Of a stretch of DNA of 64,000 nt, positions 28,930-38,809 are shown one piece after another. Origin of the DNA: Bettongia penicillata ogilbyi (lineage: Eukaryota > Chordata > Mammalia > Diprotodontia > Potoroidae); NCBI GenBank assembly GCA_023548195.1, contig JAJHZJ010000754.1:1425001-1489000 (forward strand). Reading direction: 5' to 3'. Every line of letters begins with the position of its first letter. Within the stretch, counting starts at the first letter, position 1. Under the pieces are notes generated by a model that was given only the letters and a program-made list of their open reading frames with translations, was not told where the DNA came from and made no database searches. The position numbers and the translations under genes were made by a program.

Positions 28930-29355
28930 CTGTAGAGCAGGGCTTCTTTACCTGGGGTCAGCGAACTTGGTTTTTTTATTTCTTTTTATTTAGATAGTGG
29001 TATTTCATGATATTTGGTTTCTCTGGTAATCTGTGTATTTTGTTTTATGCATTTAAAAACGTGATGCAATTTCAATAAACAATGAGCACCTACTGTGTGC
29101 CAAACACAAAGACCATAAGGAATAGCCCCAGCTCTTAAAGAGCTTGCATTTTATTGAAGCCAATTAATTATTAAACATTTATGAAGTACCAACTATGTGC
29201 CAGGCACTGTGTACATACAAAGAGGTGAAAGATAATCCCTGCCTCCAAGGAGTTTACAATCTAAAAGACTGCGATAATTCTGAGAAGGGGCCCAAGGGCT
29301 TCACCAGACATGGCCCCAAGGCTCTCCATGACAAAGACAAGGTTAAGAACTTTTG
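28930..29355. mobile_element. hAT-like DNA element containing an L2 insertion
   Basis: 'cagggcttctttacctgggg' on the left and 'caaggttaagaacttttg' on the right are imperfect inverted ends. Interior words 'tctggtaatctgtgtatttt' and 'gataattctgagaaggggcc' flank a block of antisense L2 tails (29072-29275). Confidence 0.55.
29072..29275 (-). mobile_element. Two antisense L2 3' ends in series
   Basis: 'atgagcacctactgtgtgcc' 'aaacacaaag' is followed by a fresh start 'attaaacatttatgaagtac' 'caactatgtgccaggcactg' and 'ctgcctccaaggagtttaca'. Confidence 0.75.
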
Positions 29356-29359
29356 CTTC

Positions 29360-29540
29360 TAACTAAAGACCTGAGTTCAAACCCCACCTCTTCCACTTTC
29401 TCTCAATTACTCCCTAGGTGACCTTAGAGAAGAGACTTCATCTCCCAGGACCTCACCTGCCTCATGTGTACAAAGAAGCGGGGGCTTGATCGTACAGCCC
29501 CAGCTTCTGACTCAGTGTAACTCTGAAAGTTCTGGTTTCT
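29360..29540 (+). mobile_element. MIR-like SINE, degraded
   Basis: 'aaagacctgagttcaaaccc' 'cacctcttccac', 'ctaggtgaccttagagaaga' and 'ctcatgtgtacaaagaagcg' are recognisable. Confidence 0.5.
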
Positions 29541-29739
29541 CTTTTAATGAGTGGAATTACACCCTGCCTAACTCAGTGCTCTTCCCATCCTGAAGAGGTT
29601 GGAAATGAAGAGGTTTCACAGGCAGGAAGCCAGAGGAAGGAAAAGGAGATGAGAAAAGGGTTCCAGCCTTGAGCCAAGGGAAGTCAAGTCGAGGACCTCA
29701 GACCAGCACAGGCAGGACTGGGAAGCAATCGGAGCCGGG

Positions 29740-30010
29740 GGCCTGTTAGACACCCTCCCTCCACTGTGGATACAAGTGCATCCACGAAGGGCCAGCCTGA
29801 CACGGGGAGGCACCAGTATATTAAATTTATCAGACGCTCCCGTCGAGACGAGCTGCCGAGATATGTAGGAGAGATTTATGATGTCTGCGCGGCGGTCGCC
29901 ATGGAGGGGAGCGAGGCCTCTGGCTTACAGTTTTGTTTGTTGGGGTTCTCCCCCGCCCCAGCCTTGCCTTTATTTTCAGTCGTAGGACTTTGTTTCTTCA
30001 GAGACAGAAG
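29740..30010. promoter_or_regulatory. Candidate conserved non-coding element with CpG cluster
   Basis: 'cagacgctcccgtcgagacg' 'agctgccgag' and 'tgcgcggcggtcgccatgg' give a local CpG density far above the window. 'aggagagatttatgatg' is HOX/CDX-like. A 118-codon plus-strand frame (29766-30122) is open across it, but no exon signals pair up convincingly. Confidence 0.45.
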
Positions 30011-30154
30011 ACACTACCTAGCTGCTGTTAACTCAAAGAAAACTGCAGACAGCAGGATTCATTCTTTACCTTTAAATCCCTCATCTTGGCTTTGTACAAC
30101 ACCTTCTGGGGATGTTCAGTAACTGACTAGAGAAGATTGGGGGATTTCAGGGCT

Positions 30155-30768
30155 TGCTCTCTCGCTCTCTTCCTCTCCTCCACCTCCTCTCTCCCTTTCT
30201 CTCTGTTTTTGTCTTTCTCTTCCTGTCTCTTTGTCTCTCCTCCTTCCCTCTCTTCCTTTTTCTCCATCTCTGTCTTCTCCTTCCACCACCTCTGTCTCTC
30301 TCCCTCTCTCTGTCTCTTTTTTCTCTTCCTCTGTCTCTCCCTCTATCTCTCTCTCCCTCCATCTCTCTGCCTCTCTCCTCCTTTTCTGCATCTTTCTGTC
30401 TACATCCTCTCATTCTCTCTGTCTTTCTCTATCTCTCCCTCTCTCCTCCTTCCCTTTCTCTGTTTCTCTCTCCCTTCATGTTTGTCCCTGTCCCTCTCTC
30501 TCCTCCTTCCCTCTCTGCATCACCCTCTCTCCTCCTTTCTGTCTTTCTGTGTCCCTCTCTATCTCTTTTTCTCCTTCTGTCTCTCTCCTTTTCTTTCTTT
30601 CTCCCCATCTCTTGTCTCTCCCTCTCTTTGTCAGTCTTTCACTTCCTTTTTCTCTTTCTCTTTTTCTCTTTCTCTCTTCCTCCATTTCTGTCTCCTTTTG
30701 TCTCTCTTTCTTTGTCCTTCCTTCTTTATGTCTCTATCTCTCCTTCTCTCTCTCATCCCTGCGTGACC
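30155..30768. repeat. 610-bp pyrimidine tract
   Basis: Mixed CTCTCT, TCTGTCTC and CCTT runs. Frames up to 257 codons on the plus strand are Ser/Leu/Phe/Pro low complexity, and the complements are Arg/Glu/Lys. None is a gene. It ends directly in a SINE body ('tgcgtgaccttatatcagtt'). Confidence 0.95.
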
Positions 30769-31165
30769 TTATATCAGTTACTTAGTCCTCTAGGCCTAGG
30801 TTTCTTCAGGTGTAAAATGAAGCCACCAAGAGCTCCCCCCCACTCCCATTCACTTCAGGAGGCTGGTGTGGAAAAACAACAAAATGGCTGTGAAAGCATC
30901 CTCATTGTTTTAGAGGAAACACACTGAGATTTATTTATGTGTTAATTTTTAAAATTATGTACTAGACAGAGAAGTAGCCTTAGAAAGATTTGGATTCAAG
31001 TCCAGCCTTGGGCATAGATTGGCCACCTGATCAGGTTACTCTAACTTCTGACCTCTCTGTCCCCAAGCAACACTTTAAGGTTATACATTACAGATGCATG
31101 GTCATCTGCATCAGTGGAGGGAATGTCCATGCTGGGAGTTCCCAGTATTCCTCAAATCCCAAGTC
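30768..31165 (+). mobile_element. MIR and MIR3-like SINE pieces
   Basis: 30768-30830: 'cctaggtttcttcaggtgta' 'aaatgaag'. 30965-31165: 'gatttggattcaagtccagc', 'aacactttaaggttatacat' and 'gtggagggaatgtccatgct' 'gggagttcc', the latter being the MIR3-like tail. Confidence 0.6.
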
Positions 31166-31329
31166 CAGAATAAAGAAAACAAACAAACAAAAATCACTCA
31201 AAAAACAAGTTTTAAAAGGAGTAGACCCTTCCTATGTATTGTTTGTTCAGAGAGAAGTTGCAGAAAGTCACTCAGCTGAGACAACAGAAAACATGGTGAG
31301 GGCAACTTTTCCCCTCCTTCTTACTAGTA

Positions 31330-31550
31330 GGAGCAGGGTAAGTCAGTTCACTTGCTGAGGCCTCAGCTTTCTCATCTGTAACATGAAAGGGTTGAATTAA
31401 ATGACATCTAAGGTCCTTTTTAAACTCTGGATCCAGGATCTTATGATTTGAAGTCATTTAACCTCTCTGGGACCTCAGTTTCTTTATCTGTAAAATGAGA
31501 GAACTGACTGGTCTCTGAGGTCTCTTCAGCTGTAAGGCGTTGAGCCTGTC
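31330..31550 (+). mobile_element. Two tandem MIR-like SINE 3' parts
   Basis: Both have CORE then the 'ggtctctgaggtctcttc' type tail: 31330-31450 ('ctcagctttctcatctgtaa') and 31451-31550 ('acctcagtttctttatctgt'). A head-less second copy joined end to end. Confidence 0.7.
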
Positions 31551-31639
31551 CTCACTGGTGGAACTGTTAATGTGGCCGATGGACAAAATCATCCCTTCTG
31601 CTGTAAGTTTTCATTATTACATGCTAAGTTTGTAATTCA

Positions 31640-31815
31640 CTAATAAAATAATTAGCTCCTGAGTTCACCCCCCTCATTTTATAGATGAGAAAACTGAGGC
31701 CCAGCTAGAAGAAGTGACTTGTCCAAGGTCACACAAGGTTGGAAACGTCAGAGGTGGAGTTTGAACCCAGGTTCTCTGGTTCCGAATCTCACCCTCCTTC
31801 TGTGGTTCCATGCTG
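31640..31815 (-). mobile_element. MIR-like SINE, antisense
   Basis: 'ccctcattttatagatgaga' 'aaactgaggcccag', 'cttgtccaaggtcacacaag' and 'ggagtttgaacccaggttct'. Confidence 0.82.
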
Positions 31816-32482
31816 TTTATTATGTGCTGTATTTGATCGGATAGTGAAAGAAGCTATAAAGAGACAGAAGATTTGCTTTTGTGTCTTGGATCTGACATCT
31901 GTTTAACTGCATGACCTTAAGCAAGTCATCACTTAATTAATCAAACAATCCCCAAGCATTTATTAAGTGCCTATGAGGAGCCAAGAACTGTACCGGGTAC
32001 AAATATAAAGATCAAAGTGAAAATGGCCTGTGTCTTAAAGTGGTCTGCTTTCTAGTGAAGGAGGAAGCTTGTATATGAACAGAGACATATAGGATCCTTA
32101 CAGAGTTACATTAGAGCAACAGCTAAGGTAGGGAGTAAGGGAAAGGTATCAGAGCAGAAGGTGGCCCTTGAGTTGGATCTGGAAGGAAGTAACTCTTGGA
32201 GGATGTGGCCCCTCAGCTAAATCTGGAAGAGCTAAAGCTTCCAAGAAATGGAGGTGAAGAGGAAGAGTGATCCAGACACAGGGTAGCGCCGATGCAAAGG
32301 CAATGGAGATGGGGGATTGAGACTTTGTGTGAAGACCAGTACGACTAGAACAATGGAGAGGGAAGCAATGTATAAGAGGACTGGAAAGATAGAAAGGGGC
32401 CAAGCTGTAAAGAGTTTTACATGCCAAATAGAGAAGTTTATATCTGATCCTAGAGTAACAGGGAGTTTATTGACTAGGGGAA

Positions 32483-32522
32483 CAGTATCAATACTTTAGG
32501 AGCAGTATCGATACTTTAGGAG
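32483..32522. repeat. 20-bp tandem duplication
   Basis: cagtatcaatactttaggag (32483-32502) is followed by the same 20-mer with one change, a to g at its eighth base (32503-32522). It abuts the head of the MAR1 SINE. Confidence 0.9.
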
Positions 32523-32778
32523 CAGCTAGGTGGTGAAGTAGATACAACTCTGGGCCTGGATACATGAAAATCTAACTTTATGAGTTCAAATCTGGCCTTA
32601 GACACTTGCTAGCTGTGTGACTCTGTATAAGTCACCTAACCCTGTTTGCCTCAATTTCCTTATCTGTCAAATGAGCTAGAGAAGGAAATGGCAAACCACC
32701 CCAGTACCTTTGCCAAGAAAACCCCAAAAGAGATCCTTAAGATAAGGATGTGACTGAAATGACTAAACCACAACAAAG
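32515..32778 (+). mobile_element. MAR1-type SINE nested in L2
   Basis: 'gcagctaggtggtgaagtag', 'gctagctgtgtgactctgta', 'ggaaatggcaaaccacccca' and 'ctgaaatgactaaaccacaa' give a complete sense copy. L2 text lies on both sides. Confidence 0.9.
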
Positions 32779-33149
32779 GTGGCTGGATGGAGGATGGACT
32801 GGAGATGGGTACGATTGGAGGCAGATTGGAGATTACTTGGAACAGCTGTGGGCAGAGGTTTGAAATTAAATCAAGTTGACAAGCATTTATTAAGCACTTA
32901 CTATATGTCAGACACTGAAGTAAGGTGATGGCTGTGGCAATGGAGAGAAGGGGACATATGTGAATGATTTTGTGGGCGTTAAGAACAACCAGATTTGGGG
33001 ATGGGCTCAATATGGGGAGTGGGGGGAAGGATAGCATGAGGAGTCACAGATGATTGTGAGGTTGTAAACCTGGGTGACTGATAATAACTGGAAAGTTTAG
33101 AAGAAGGATGTGTTTTGAGAGAAAAGATGATCAGTTCTGTTCTGGACAT

Positions 33150-33530
33150 AAATTAATAGACTGAGTTGTAAGGGACCTCAGAGGTCACCTAGTACAACCT
33201 TATAATTTTTTGAAATAAAATTTTTTCCCAATTGCACATAAAAATAAGTTTTAACATATTTTTAAAATAAATTTTGTTTCAAACTCTTTCCCTCTTTCCC
33301 TTCCCTGTCCCTGAGATGATAAGCAATTTAAAATAGGTTATACGTGTGCAATCATGCAGAACATAGTTCCATATTAGTTATGAACAACCCTGTAATTTTA
33401 CAGATTAGAAAATTTCATCCTGGAAAGGTCAGATGTCTTGGCCAAGGGCACACAGAGAGTGAGTGGCAAGGTTGGAATCTGGACCCCTATCCTTGAATTC
33501 CAAAGCTTCCACTACCCCACCTCCAAGTTG
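33150..33530 (-). mobile_element. MIR-like SINE, antisense, split by an L1 tail
   Basis: Left arm 'ttgtaagggacctcagaggt' 'cacctagtacaacct'. Right arm from 33384 'acaaccctgtaattttacag', then 'gccaagggcacacagagagt' and 'ggttggaatctggacccc'. Confidence 0.75.
33210..33383 (-). mobile_element. L1 3' tail, antisense, with 16-bp target duplication
   Basis: 'aataaattttgtttcaaact' 'ctttccctctttccc' and 'aggttatacgtgtgcaatca' match the marsupial L1 3' tail complement. Flanks acaaccttataatttt (33194-33209) and acaaccctgtaatttt (33384-33399) agree at 14 of 16. Confidence 0.75.
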
Positions 33531-33839
33531 TCTAAAGGGCAGTTGGGAATGTGAGAGACTAAGTTCAGGAGAGAGACCAGGGCCAGACAGATGGATACCA
33601 AAGTCACCTGTATAGGGACGATAATGGAACCAGTGGGAGCTGAGGACATCACCTCCCTCATTTTCCTCATCTGGAAAATAGGGTCAGTGATTCTTAGGCT
33701 ACTTCCCTGCAAAGGCGGAAGGGAGGCTAGCATGTCTTAAAAGCCAAGGATAAGAGAAACCAGAGCTGTTGTGATGGGGTGGTCATGTGGGCGATGTGCA
33801 TTAGGGAGGATTCAGAGAAGATGGCTCCTAAGGTCCCTT

Positions 33840-34480
33840 CAAAGACCTCACAGTCTGGTAGACGAATGAAAGCAAATACGCAAAAAGCTGCCACTGTCAG
33901 ATAGAATTAGAGTGAAAAAAAGAAAAGGTTACATAGTCATGAACTTTAAAATGTTGAAAACACTATATTATCTCTCTGAAAACTCCTGATGATCCTGGAA
34001 GGTGTCATATTCCAGATGAGGAAATGGAGGTTCTGAGATGTTAAGTGAATTGCTTTCCTAGGTTTTAAGGATAAAAGTGTCAGAGGTGAGATTTGAACCC
34101 AGGCCTTCTTGACACCAAGGCTAGTGTTCACCATACTACATAAGAGTCATGAAAAAGGCAGAAAAGAATTCTTTCGGGGAGTTAGGTGAAGGGACAGGTC
34201 GCTTTTCCCTAAGGTGAAATGGAAGAGCTGGTATTTGGGCTGGACCTGGAAGGTTGGGTAGGATTTTAAGAGGTAAAAATGGTACAGGAGGGATATCCCA
34301 ATGGGAAGAGAAGAAGACATAGCATGAGCAAAACTGCAGAGGCAGGAAAGGTCAAAATGTGCTTGGAGAGCACTCAGTAAATGAGGATTGGTTAAGTATT
34401 GTATCAGAAGTGGTGGTGGACCTGGAAATACAAAGACAAAAAGATTAAACCTTTCCCCTCAAGGAGCCTACATTTTATTG
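33840..34480 (-). mobile_element. L2 fragments and a SINE, all antisense
   Basis: 33840-33900 L2; 33950-34138 MIR-like SINE ('gaggaaatggaggttctgag', 'gagatttgaacccaggcctt'); 34150-34400 internal L2 ('gggctggacctggaaggttg', 'gcatgagcaaaactgcagag'); 34405-34480 L2 tail ('cccctcaaggagcctacatt'). Confidence 0.65.
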
Positions 34481-34489
34481 ATGATATTA

Positions 34490-34745
34490 TAGAAAAATTA
34501 AAGAGAGGCAGCTTGGTATGGTGGATGAAGAGCTGGCCTCAAAGTTGGAGAGACAGGGATTTGTCAGGGGTCAGTGAATTCGTATCACCTGCTTTGGTGG
34601 AGATGCTTCCTTCACCCGGCTGCTCCTCTGCCAGTGAAATAACAGGTTTCTTCTCTATCCTTTATAATGATAGTGAGCATTTATATAGTGCTTCAAGGTT
34701 GCAAAGTGCTTTACGTAGATTATACTAGAAGGTAACAAATACAGT
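34490..34745 (+). mobile_element. MIR3-like SINE and a MIR fragment
   Basis: 34500-34650: 'ggcagcttggtatggtggat' 'gaagagctggcctca' to 'gccagtgaaataacagg'. 34660-34725 is an antisense MIR start ('agtgagcatttatatagtgc' 'ttcaaggttgcaaag'). Confidence 0.65.
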
Positions 34746-34799
34746 ATGTCACATGATCTTGTAAAAAGAGAAAAGAAAGGAAAACAAAGAAAATTTTAT

Positions 34800-35018
34800 C
34801 TTCCTTCATTCCTCTTTCTCTTTTTCCTTCTCTTTGTCTCTTTCCTTTTCACTTCTTTCTGTATCCTCCCTCCCTTCCTTCCTTCCTTCCTTCCTTCCTT
34901 CCTTCCTTCCTTCCTTCCTTCCTTCCTTCCTTCCTTCCTTCCTTCCTTCCTTCCTTCCTTCCTTCCTTCCTTCCTTCCTTCCTTCCTTCCTTCCTTCCTT
35001 CCTTCCTTCCTTCCTTCC
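34800..35018. repeat. (CCTT)n microsatellite
   Basis: Mixed pyrimidines then uninterrupted CCTT from about 34874 to 35018, roughly 36 units. It generates long spurious (LPSF)n and (KEGR)n frames. Confidence 0.97.
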
Positions 35019-35154
35019 CATTTCAAATAAGTTTCTGCTGTACTTTAGAGAACAAGGCATTCACAGCTCTTTTTTAAAAGGTAGAATCATTCCATATGAA
35101 TCACCTGTTTCAGAAGTAAAACAGATGGTTGTAAGGCTGTCCCTCTTGGAGCAC

Positions 35155-35345
35155 TGAGGGGTGCTGTGGTGCAGAGGAAAGGGATCGAGAGCCATTAGAC
35201 CTGAGTTCTACTCTTAGCTCTGCTATTTAGCTTACATGGTCATCACCCAAGCGTCCTGGGCCTCAGTATCCTCATCTATAAAATGAGGGGTTGGGCTCGA
35301 TGGCCTCTGAAGTCCCTACTACCTCTAAGTCTTGGGTGCTCTAAT
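35155..35345 (+). mobile_element. MIR-like SINE
   Basis: 'gtgctgtggtgcagaggaaa', 'ccattagacctgagttctac', 'gggcctcagtatcctcatct' and 'ggttgggctcgatggcctct' 'gaagtccc'. Confidence 0.78.
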
Positions 35346-36120
35346 GATTTTCCTGGATACCTCAAATCACGGCAGCCATTTGAGTAGACAAGGGTTCTAA
35401 CCCACTGACTGAGCAATCGCCATTTTTATTGTGCTTAGGAACAGAAATATTAATCCCAGAGTTGATGTTCAAGACTTAAGTTCAATATTATCCATTCTTG
35501 TTAAAGGCCCACATGGGTCTTTTTAAAAAACAAAAATCAGAAACTCCAGAAATATATAGTATCTAATCCCAAATCCATAAGGAATAGACACCAATTTATA
35601 AGAGTAATGCACATTCCCCAATGAATAACTCATCAAAATATATGCAGTTCTCAAAGTTAAAAATATTTTACAATCATCAAACTCTCTAATTATCAGAGAA
35701 CTATGTGAAGAAAGAAATACATTATCTCTTTAAAGAGAGATGTCATTAAATTCCCCAAGGCTTCATCTTCTAATCTTATTACTTTGGCCAGGTTTACTCC
35801 TTGTCACACTCTCTACGTACAAATCACAATCACTTGGAGATAGCATCTTATAGCTATTGAATTGGCAAAGAGAGTTATACACGATGAGGTTCAATGCTGA
35901 TAGAGCTGTGCCAAAGGAAACATATACATTGTTGATGGAGCTGCAAACTGGTGTAATCTTTTTGTGGAGCAATGTGGCAATATAAAATGAGAATTGCAAA
36001 ATGGATTATATCCTTTGCTATGATGAACCCACTAATAAGATTCTTTCCTAAGAATGTTATGAAAAGGCAAAAAAGCCCGATTTGCACAAAAATATTCATA
36101 GTAGCTTTGTATGAAGGGAA

Positions 36121-36207
36121 AAAACCAACTAATAATAGTTCCAATTGAGGAATAACTCAATTGAAAAACCAACTAATAATAGCCTTCCAATTGAGGAATA
36201 ACTCAAG
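36121..36207. repeat. 43-bp tandem duplication inside the LINE
   Basis: 36121-36163 and 36164-36207 share 'aaaaccaactaataatag' and 'ccaattgaggaataactcaa'. The second unit carries a small insertion ('cc'). Confidence 0.92.
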
Positions 36208-36234
36208 AAATACTGTTAAATCAAAGTAATGGAA

Positions 36235-36477
36235 GGGGAGTTAGTTGATACAGTGGATAGAGTACCGGGTCTGAAGTAAAGAAGACTCATATTTCTGAGT
36301 TCAAATCCAGCCTCAGATACTTATTAACTGTGTGACCCTGGGCAAGTCACTTAACCTTATTTACTTCAGTTTCCTCATCTATAAAATGAGCTGGAGAAGG
36401 AAATGACAAACTGCTGCAGTATCTTTGCTACAAGAACTCCAAATGGAGTCAGGAAGAGTAGCACATGGCTGAATACA
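36235..36477 (+). mobile_element. MAR1-type SINE nested in LINE, with target duplication
   Basis: 'gggagttagttgatacagtg', 'attaactgtgtgaccctggg', 'gagctggagaaggaaatgac' and 'agcacatggctgaatac'. Flanks caaagtaatggaag (36222-36235) and caaagccatggaag (about 36477-36490) agree at 12 of 14. Confidence 0.85.
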
Positions 36478-36594
36478 AAGCCATGGAAGAATATCACACT
36501 ACAAGAGATGGTAAATATGAAGAATACAAAGAATTGTGGGAATACATGAAACAAAGCTGAACCAAGACAGTAGAATCAGTACAACTTATTTACA

Positions 36595-36655
36595 TGGACT
36601 GCAATATACAATATACATACATACATATATATATATACATACATACATATAAAAT
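36595..36655. repeat. (ATAC)n/(AT)n repeat
   Basis: 'atacatacatacatatatat' and 'atacatacatacatataaa' flank a short AT core. Confidence 0.9.
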
Positions 36656-36759
36656 ACCAGCAAAAAAATTTGATAAATACCTAGAAAACAAAAATCTGAA
36701 AGGGATGAAAAAGCCAATAAGATTCTTTTATTATTTTGTTAAAATTTAGATTTATAATT

Positions 36760-37480
36760 TTTATTTAAAAAAACACCAAACTTCAAATAGCTCGGCATAC
36801 ATACTTACATGTTATTTTATTTTTACATTTTGCTTATTCAAATATTTTTTAAAAGAGGAAACATCTTTTGGAAAACATATTAATTGATTTCCCAAACTAT
36901 TTTGTAAGAGTGGTAGAAAAAATTGGCTTTATTGGCCCTATCCCAGTTAGCTGAGTTTATCATTTGGGAGAGGGAAAGGAGCTTTCTTTAAATGTTAAGG
37001 CTTTGGGGAGAATCCTCTCAGATATCACCATGTGACATAGAGAATCGCACCTTCAACAACGTGATGTCACAACTAAAATAGGTGACTGGGAGTTGGAAAG
37101 TTCTTGTCTCAGTTGAAGACAAACTATCCAGCTATCAAAACCAATGGGAAAAACCAACCAACTTCAACACCATTTGCTAATGTACTTCAATATGCCTTTA
37201 TTATGACTTTGACAGAATTGTCCCCAATAGCAGTAAAGTGTAAGAGAAAAAAGTTGAAGGGGGAGGGGTTGAGAGAAAACACACAAATACACACACAAGT
37301 ACAAACACAAGCAACAAATGTTTAATATTCAATAAATGTGTCAATTTTACATACTGAGGCAAATGGGTCTTTATTGAGGAATTGGTAAATTTCCTCCGAG
37401 AAAAGTAAATGCATTTTAGCCTTCAAGGGGTCCCTGATGACTAGAAATGGAATGTGATTTGTGATAAAACTCAGCTGCTC
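36760..37480. other. Unassigned AT-rich sequence, possibly conserved in part
   Basis: 36870-37080 ('aacatattaattgatttccc', 'caacaacgtgatgtcacaac' with a CRE-like half site) is repeat-free. An L2-like or SINE signature is absent. Conservation cannot be judged here. Confidence 0.3.
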
Positions 37481-37720
37481 TATAAAAGACGTTAAATAAA
37501 TGCTGCTGTTTCACTAGGGATATACAGAATTGATTGCATTATAGACTGATTCTAGGATGCTGAATCCCCGTAAGGTACCCTTCGGCTGCTGTGCACGTTT
37601 GAAGCCGGTTACATAGAAGATTTAGATTACATCTCAACTTGCTTCCTAATGTTGTTGGAGATTTTTCTGGAAGAGCTACATTCCTATATATTCTTGACCC
37701 CTCCCCCACTTTGTTATTTC
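37480..37720. promoter_or_regulatory. Weak candidate conserved non-coding element
   Basis: 'agaattgattgcattataga', 'ctgtgcacgtttgaagccgg' and 'cttgcttcctaatgttgttg' are non-repetitive with a few CpGs. Weaker than the other blocks. Confidence 0.3.
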
Positions 37721-37754
37721 TAAGATTCCTGTCTTCCTGAGAGAAAACAGGCAC

Positions 37755-38012
37755 TGCCCCAAGGGCCATAGGACCATAGCTCTAGAGTTGGAAGGGATCT
37801 CAGGGGCCATGTAGTTCAACCCCCTCATTTTACAGAGAAGGAAACTGAGGCTGGTGGGGCAGGGGAAGAACTTCTCCAGGACCAAAGGTTTGTGTTAGAG
37901 AGGTAATGGGAGGAGAATGTAAGGGCCCTGAGATCAAAGACTCATTTTTACCTCTGAAAGTCTACCACAGTACTTACTAGGGAAATAGGCATTTAGTAAA
38001 ACTTCGTTGAAT
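37755..38012 (-). mobile_element. MIR-like SINE (antisense), then L2 3' end (sense)
   Basis: 37765-37885: 'gctctagagttggaagggat' 'ctcaggggccatgtagttca', 'ttttacagagaaggaaactg'. 37925-38010: 'agtctaccacagtacttact' with 'catttagtaaaacttcgttg' is a sense L2 end. Confidence 0.75.
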
Positions 38013-38022
38013 TTTGATTTCA

Positions 38023-38200
38023 TCTATCCATCCATTTACCCACCCACCTATTCATCTATGCATCATCTACTCACCCACCCATTTAATCTGTCATCTATCA
38101 TCCATCCATCTATCCATCCATCTGTCCTTCTTTCTTTCTTTCCTTCCTTCCATCCATTCACCCACTGATCCATCCACTCATCCATCCATTTATTCCTTTT
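38023..38200. repeat. Imperfect (ATCC)n array
   Basis: ATCC/ACCC/ATCT units with scattered substitutions over about 175 bp. Confidence 0.93.
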
Positions 38201-38204
38201 CAAT

Positions 38205-38445
38205 AAAAATGCTTTCAGTACCTATGCTATGCCCAGACAGATGTTAGGGTGAGATGCAAAAAACTGAAATCTCTATTCCCTGACTTTTAAGAACCTCCCC
38301 CTCCATGAAATCTTCCCTTCTTCCTTTTCCCAGCTGTTAGTGACCTCTCCCACCTCCATTTTTCTTGCACACTTATGTGTCTATATGTTGAGTCCCCAGT
38401 GTCTAGAACAGTGTCTGACATATAGCAAGTACTTACTATATTAAT
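38205..38445. mobile_element. Two opposing L2 3' ends
   Basis: 38205-38285 is antisense ('aaaatgctttcagtacctat' 'gctatgccca'). 38300-38445 is sense ('gaacagtgtctgacatatag' 'caagtacttac'). Confidence 0.65.
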
Positions 38446-38598
38446 ATATCTCTATATATAACCAATGACATAGCACTTTATGACTTACAAAGTGATAAAT
38501 ATGTGAGTATTTGTATATATCTACCTATATGTCTGTCTCTGCCTCTGCCTCTATCATATATCTGCCTATCTACCTGCCTCTATGTCTATTTTTCTGTC

Positions 38599-38638
38599 TT
38601 ATCCATCCATCCATCCATCCATCCATCCATCCATCCAT

Positions 38639-38671
<33 letters not shown>

Positions 38672-38724
38672 TGTCCGCCCGTCCGTCCATCCAAACTATT
38701 AATCTATCTGTCTACCCATCCATC

Positions 38725-38777
<53 letters not shown>

Positions 38778-38808
38778 CCTACCTACCTATCTATCTACCT
38801 ATCTAATT
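38599..38808. repeat. (ATCC)n then (ATCT)n compound microsatellite
   Basis: Near-perfect ATCC from 38601 to 38664, CpG-containing variants (GTCC, CGCC) to 38692, then about 14 ATCT units from 38724 and ACCT/ATCT to 38806. An antisense MIR resumes at 38810, so the array lies inside a SINE. Confidence 0.96.
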
Positions 38809-38809
38809 T

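Larger units (their letters stand above)
31935..33650 (-). mobile_element. Chain of antisense L2 fragments, about 1.7 kb, with nested insertions
   Basis: L2 words run in order: 'gcatttattaagtgcctatg', 'aagatcaaagtgaaaatggc', 'tggatctggaaggaagtaac', 'gcaaaggcaatggagatggg', 'ctgtaaagagttttacatgc', 'ggctggatggaggatggact', 'caatggagagaaggggacat', 'gaggttgtaaacctgggtga', 'accaaagtcacctgtatagg'. Interrupted by MAR1 (32515), a second L2 tail (about 32862-32930) and a SINE carrying an L1 tail (33150-33530). No coding frame survives. Confidence 0.75.
35550..36760 (+). mobile_element. L1/HAL1-like LINE 3' region with nested SINE
   Basis: 'gaatagacaccaatttataa', 'attccccaatgaataactca', 'gttgatggagctgcaaactg', 'aaaatattcatagtagcttt' and 'gaacaaag ctgaacc'-type text place it in L1-type order. 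A MAR1 is inserted at 36235-36475 and L1 resumes with 'ccatggaagaatatcacact'. No intact frame. Confidence 0.6.

Noticed and set aside
29766..30122. Possible coding exon in the CpG cluster
   Set aside because: No paired acceptor and donor in frame; better explained as non-coding conserved or promoter-like DNA.
30154..30927. 257-codon frame, longest in the window
   Set aside because: Low-complexity CT tract translated into Ser/Leu/Phe/Pro, running into a SINE. Not a gene.
33840..34480. Possible new LTR element
   Set aside because: Words match antisense internal L2 as at 16550 and 49565; no TG..CA ends were found.
34746..35030. (LPSF)n repeat protein and complementary (KEGR)n frames
   Set aside because: Translation of a (CCTT)n microsatellite.
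38023..38806. CRISPR-like array
   Set aside because: Regular spacing comes from tetranucleotide repeats. There are no unique spacers and the context is a vertebrate genome.
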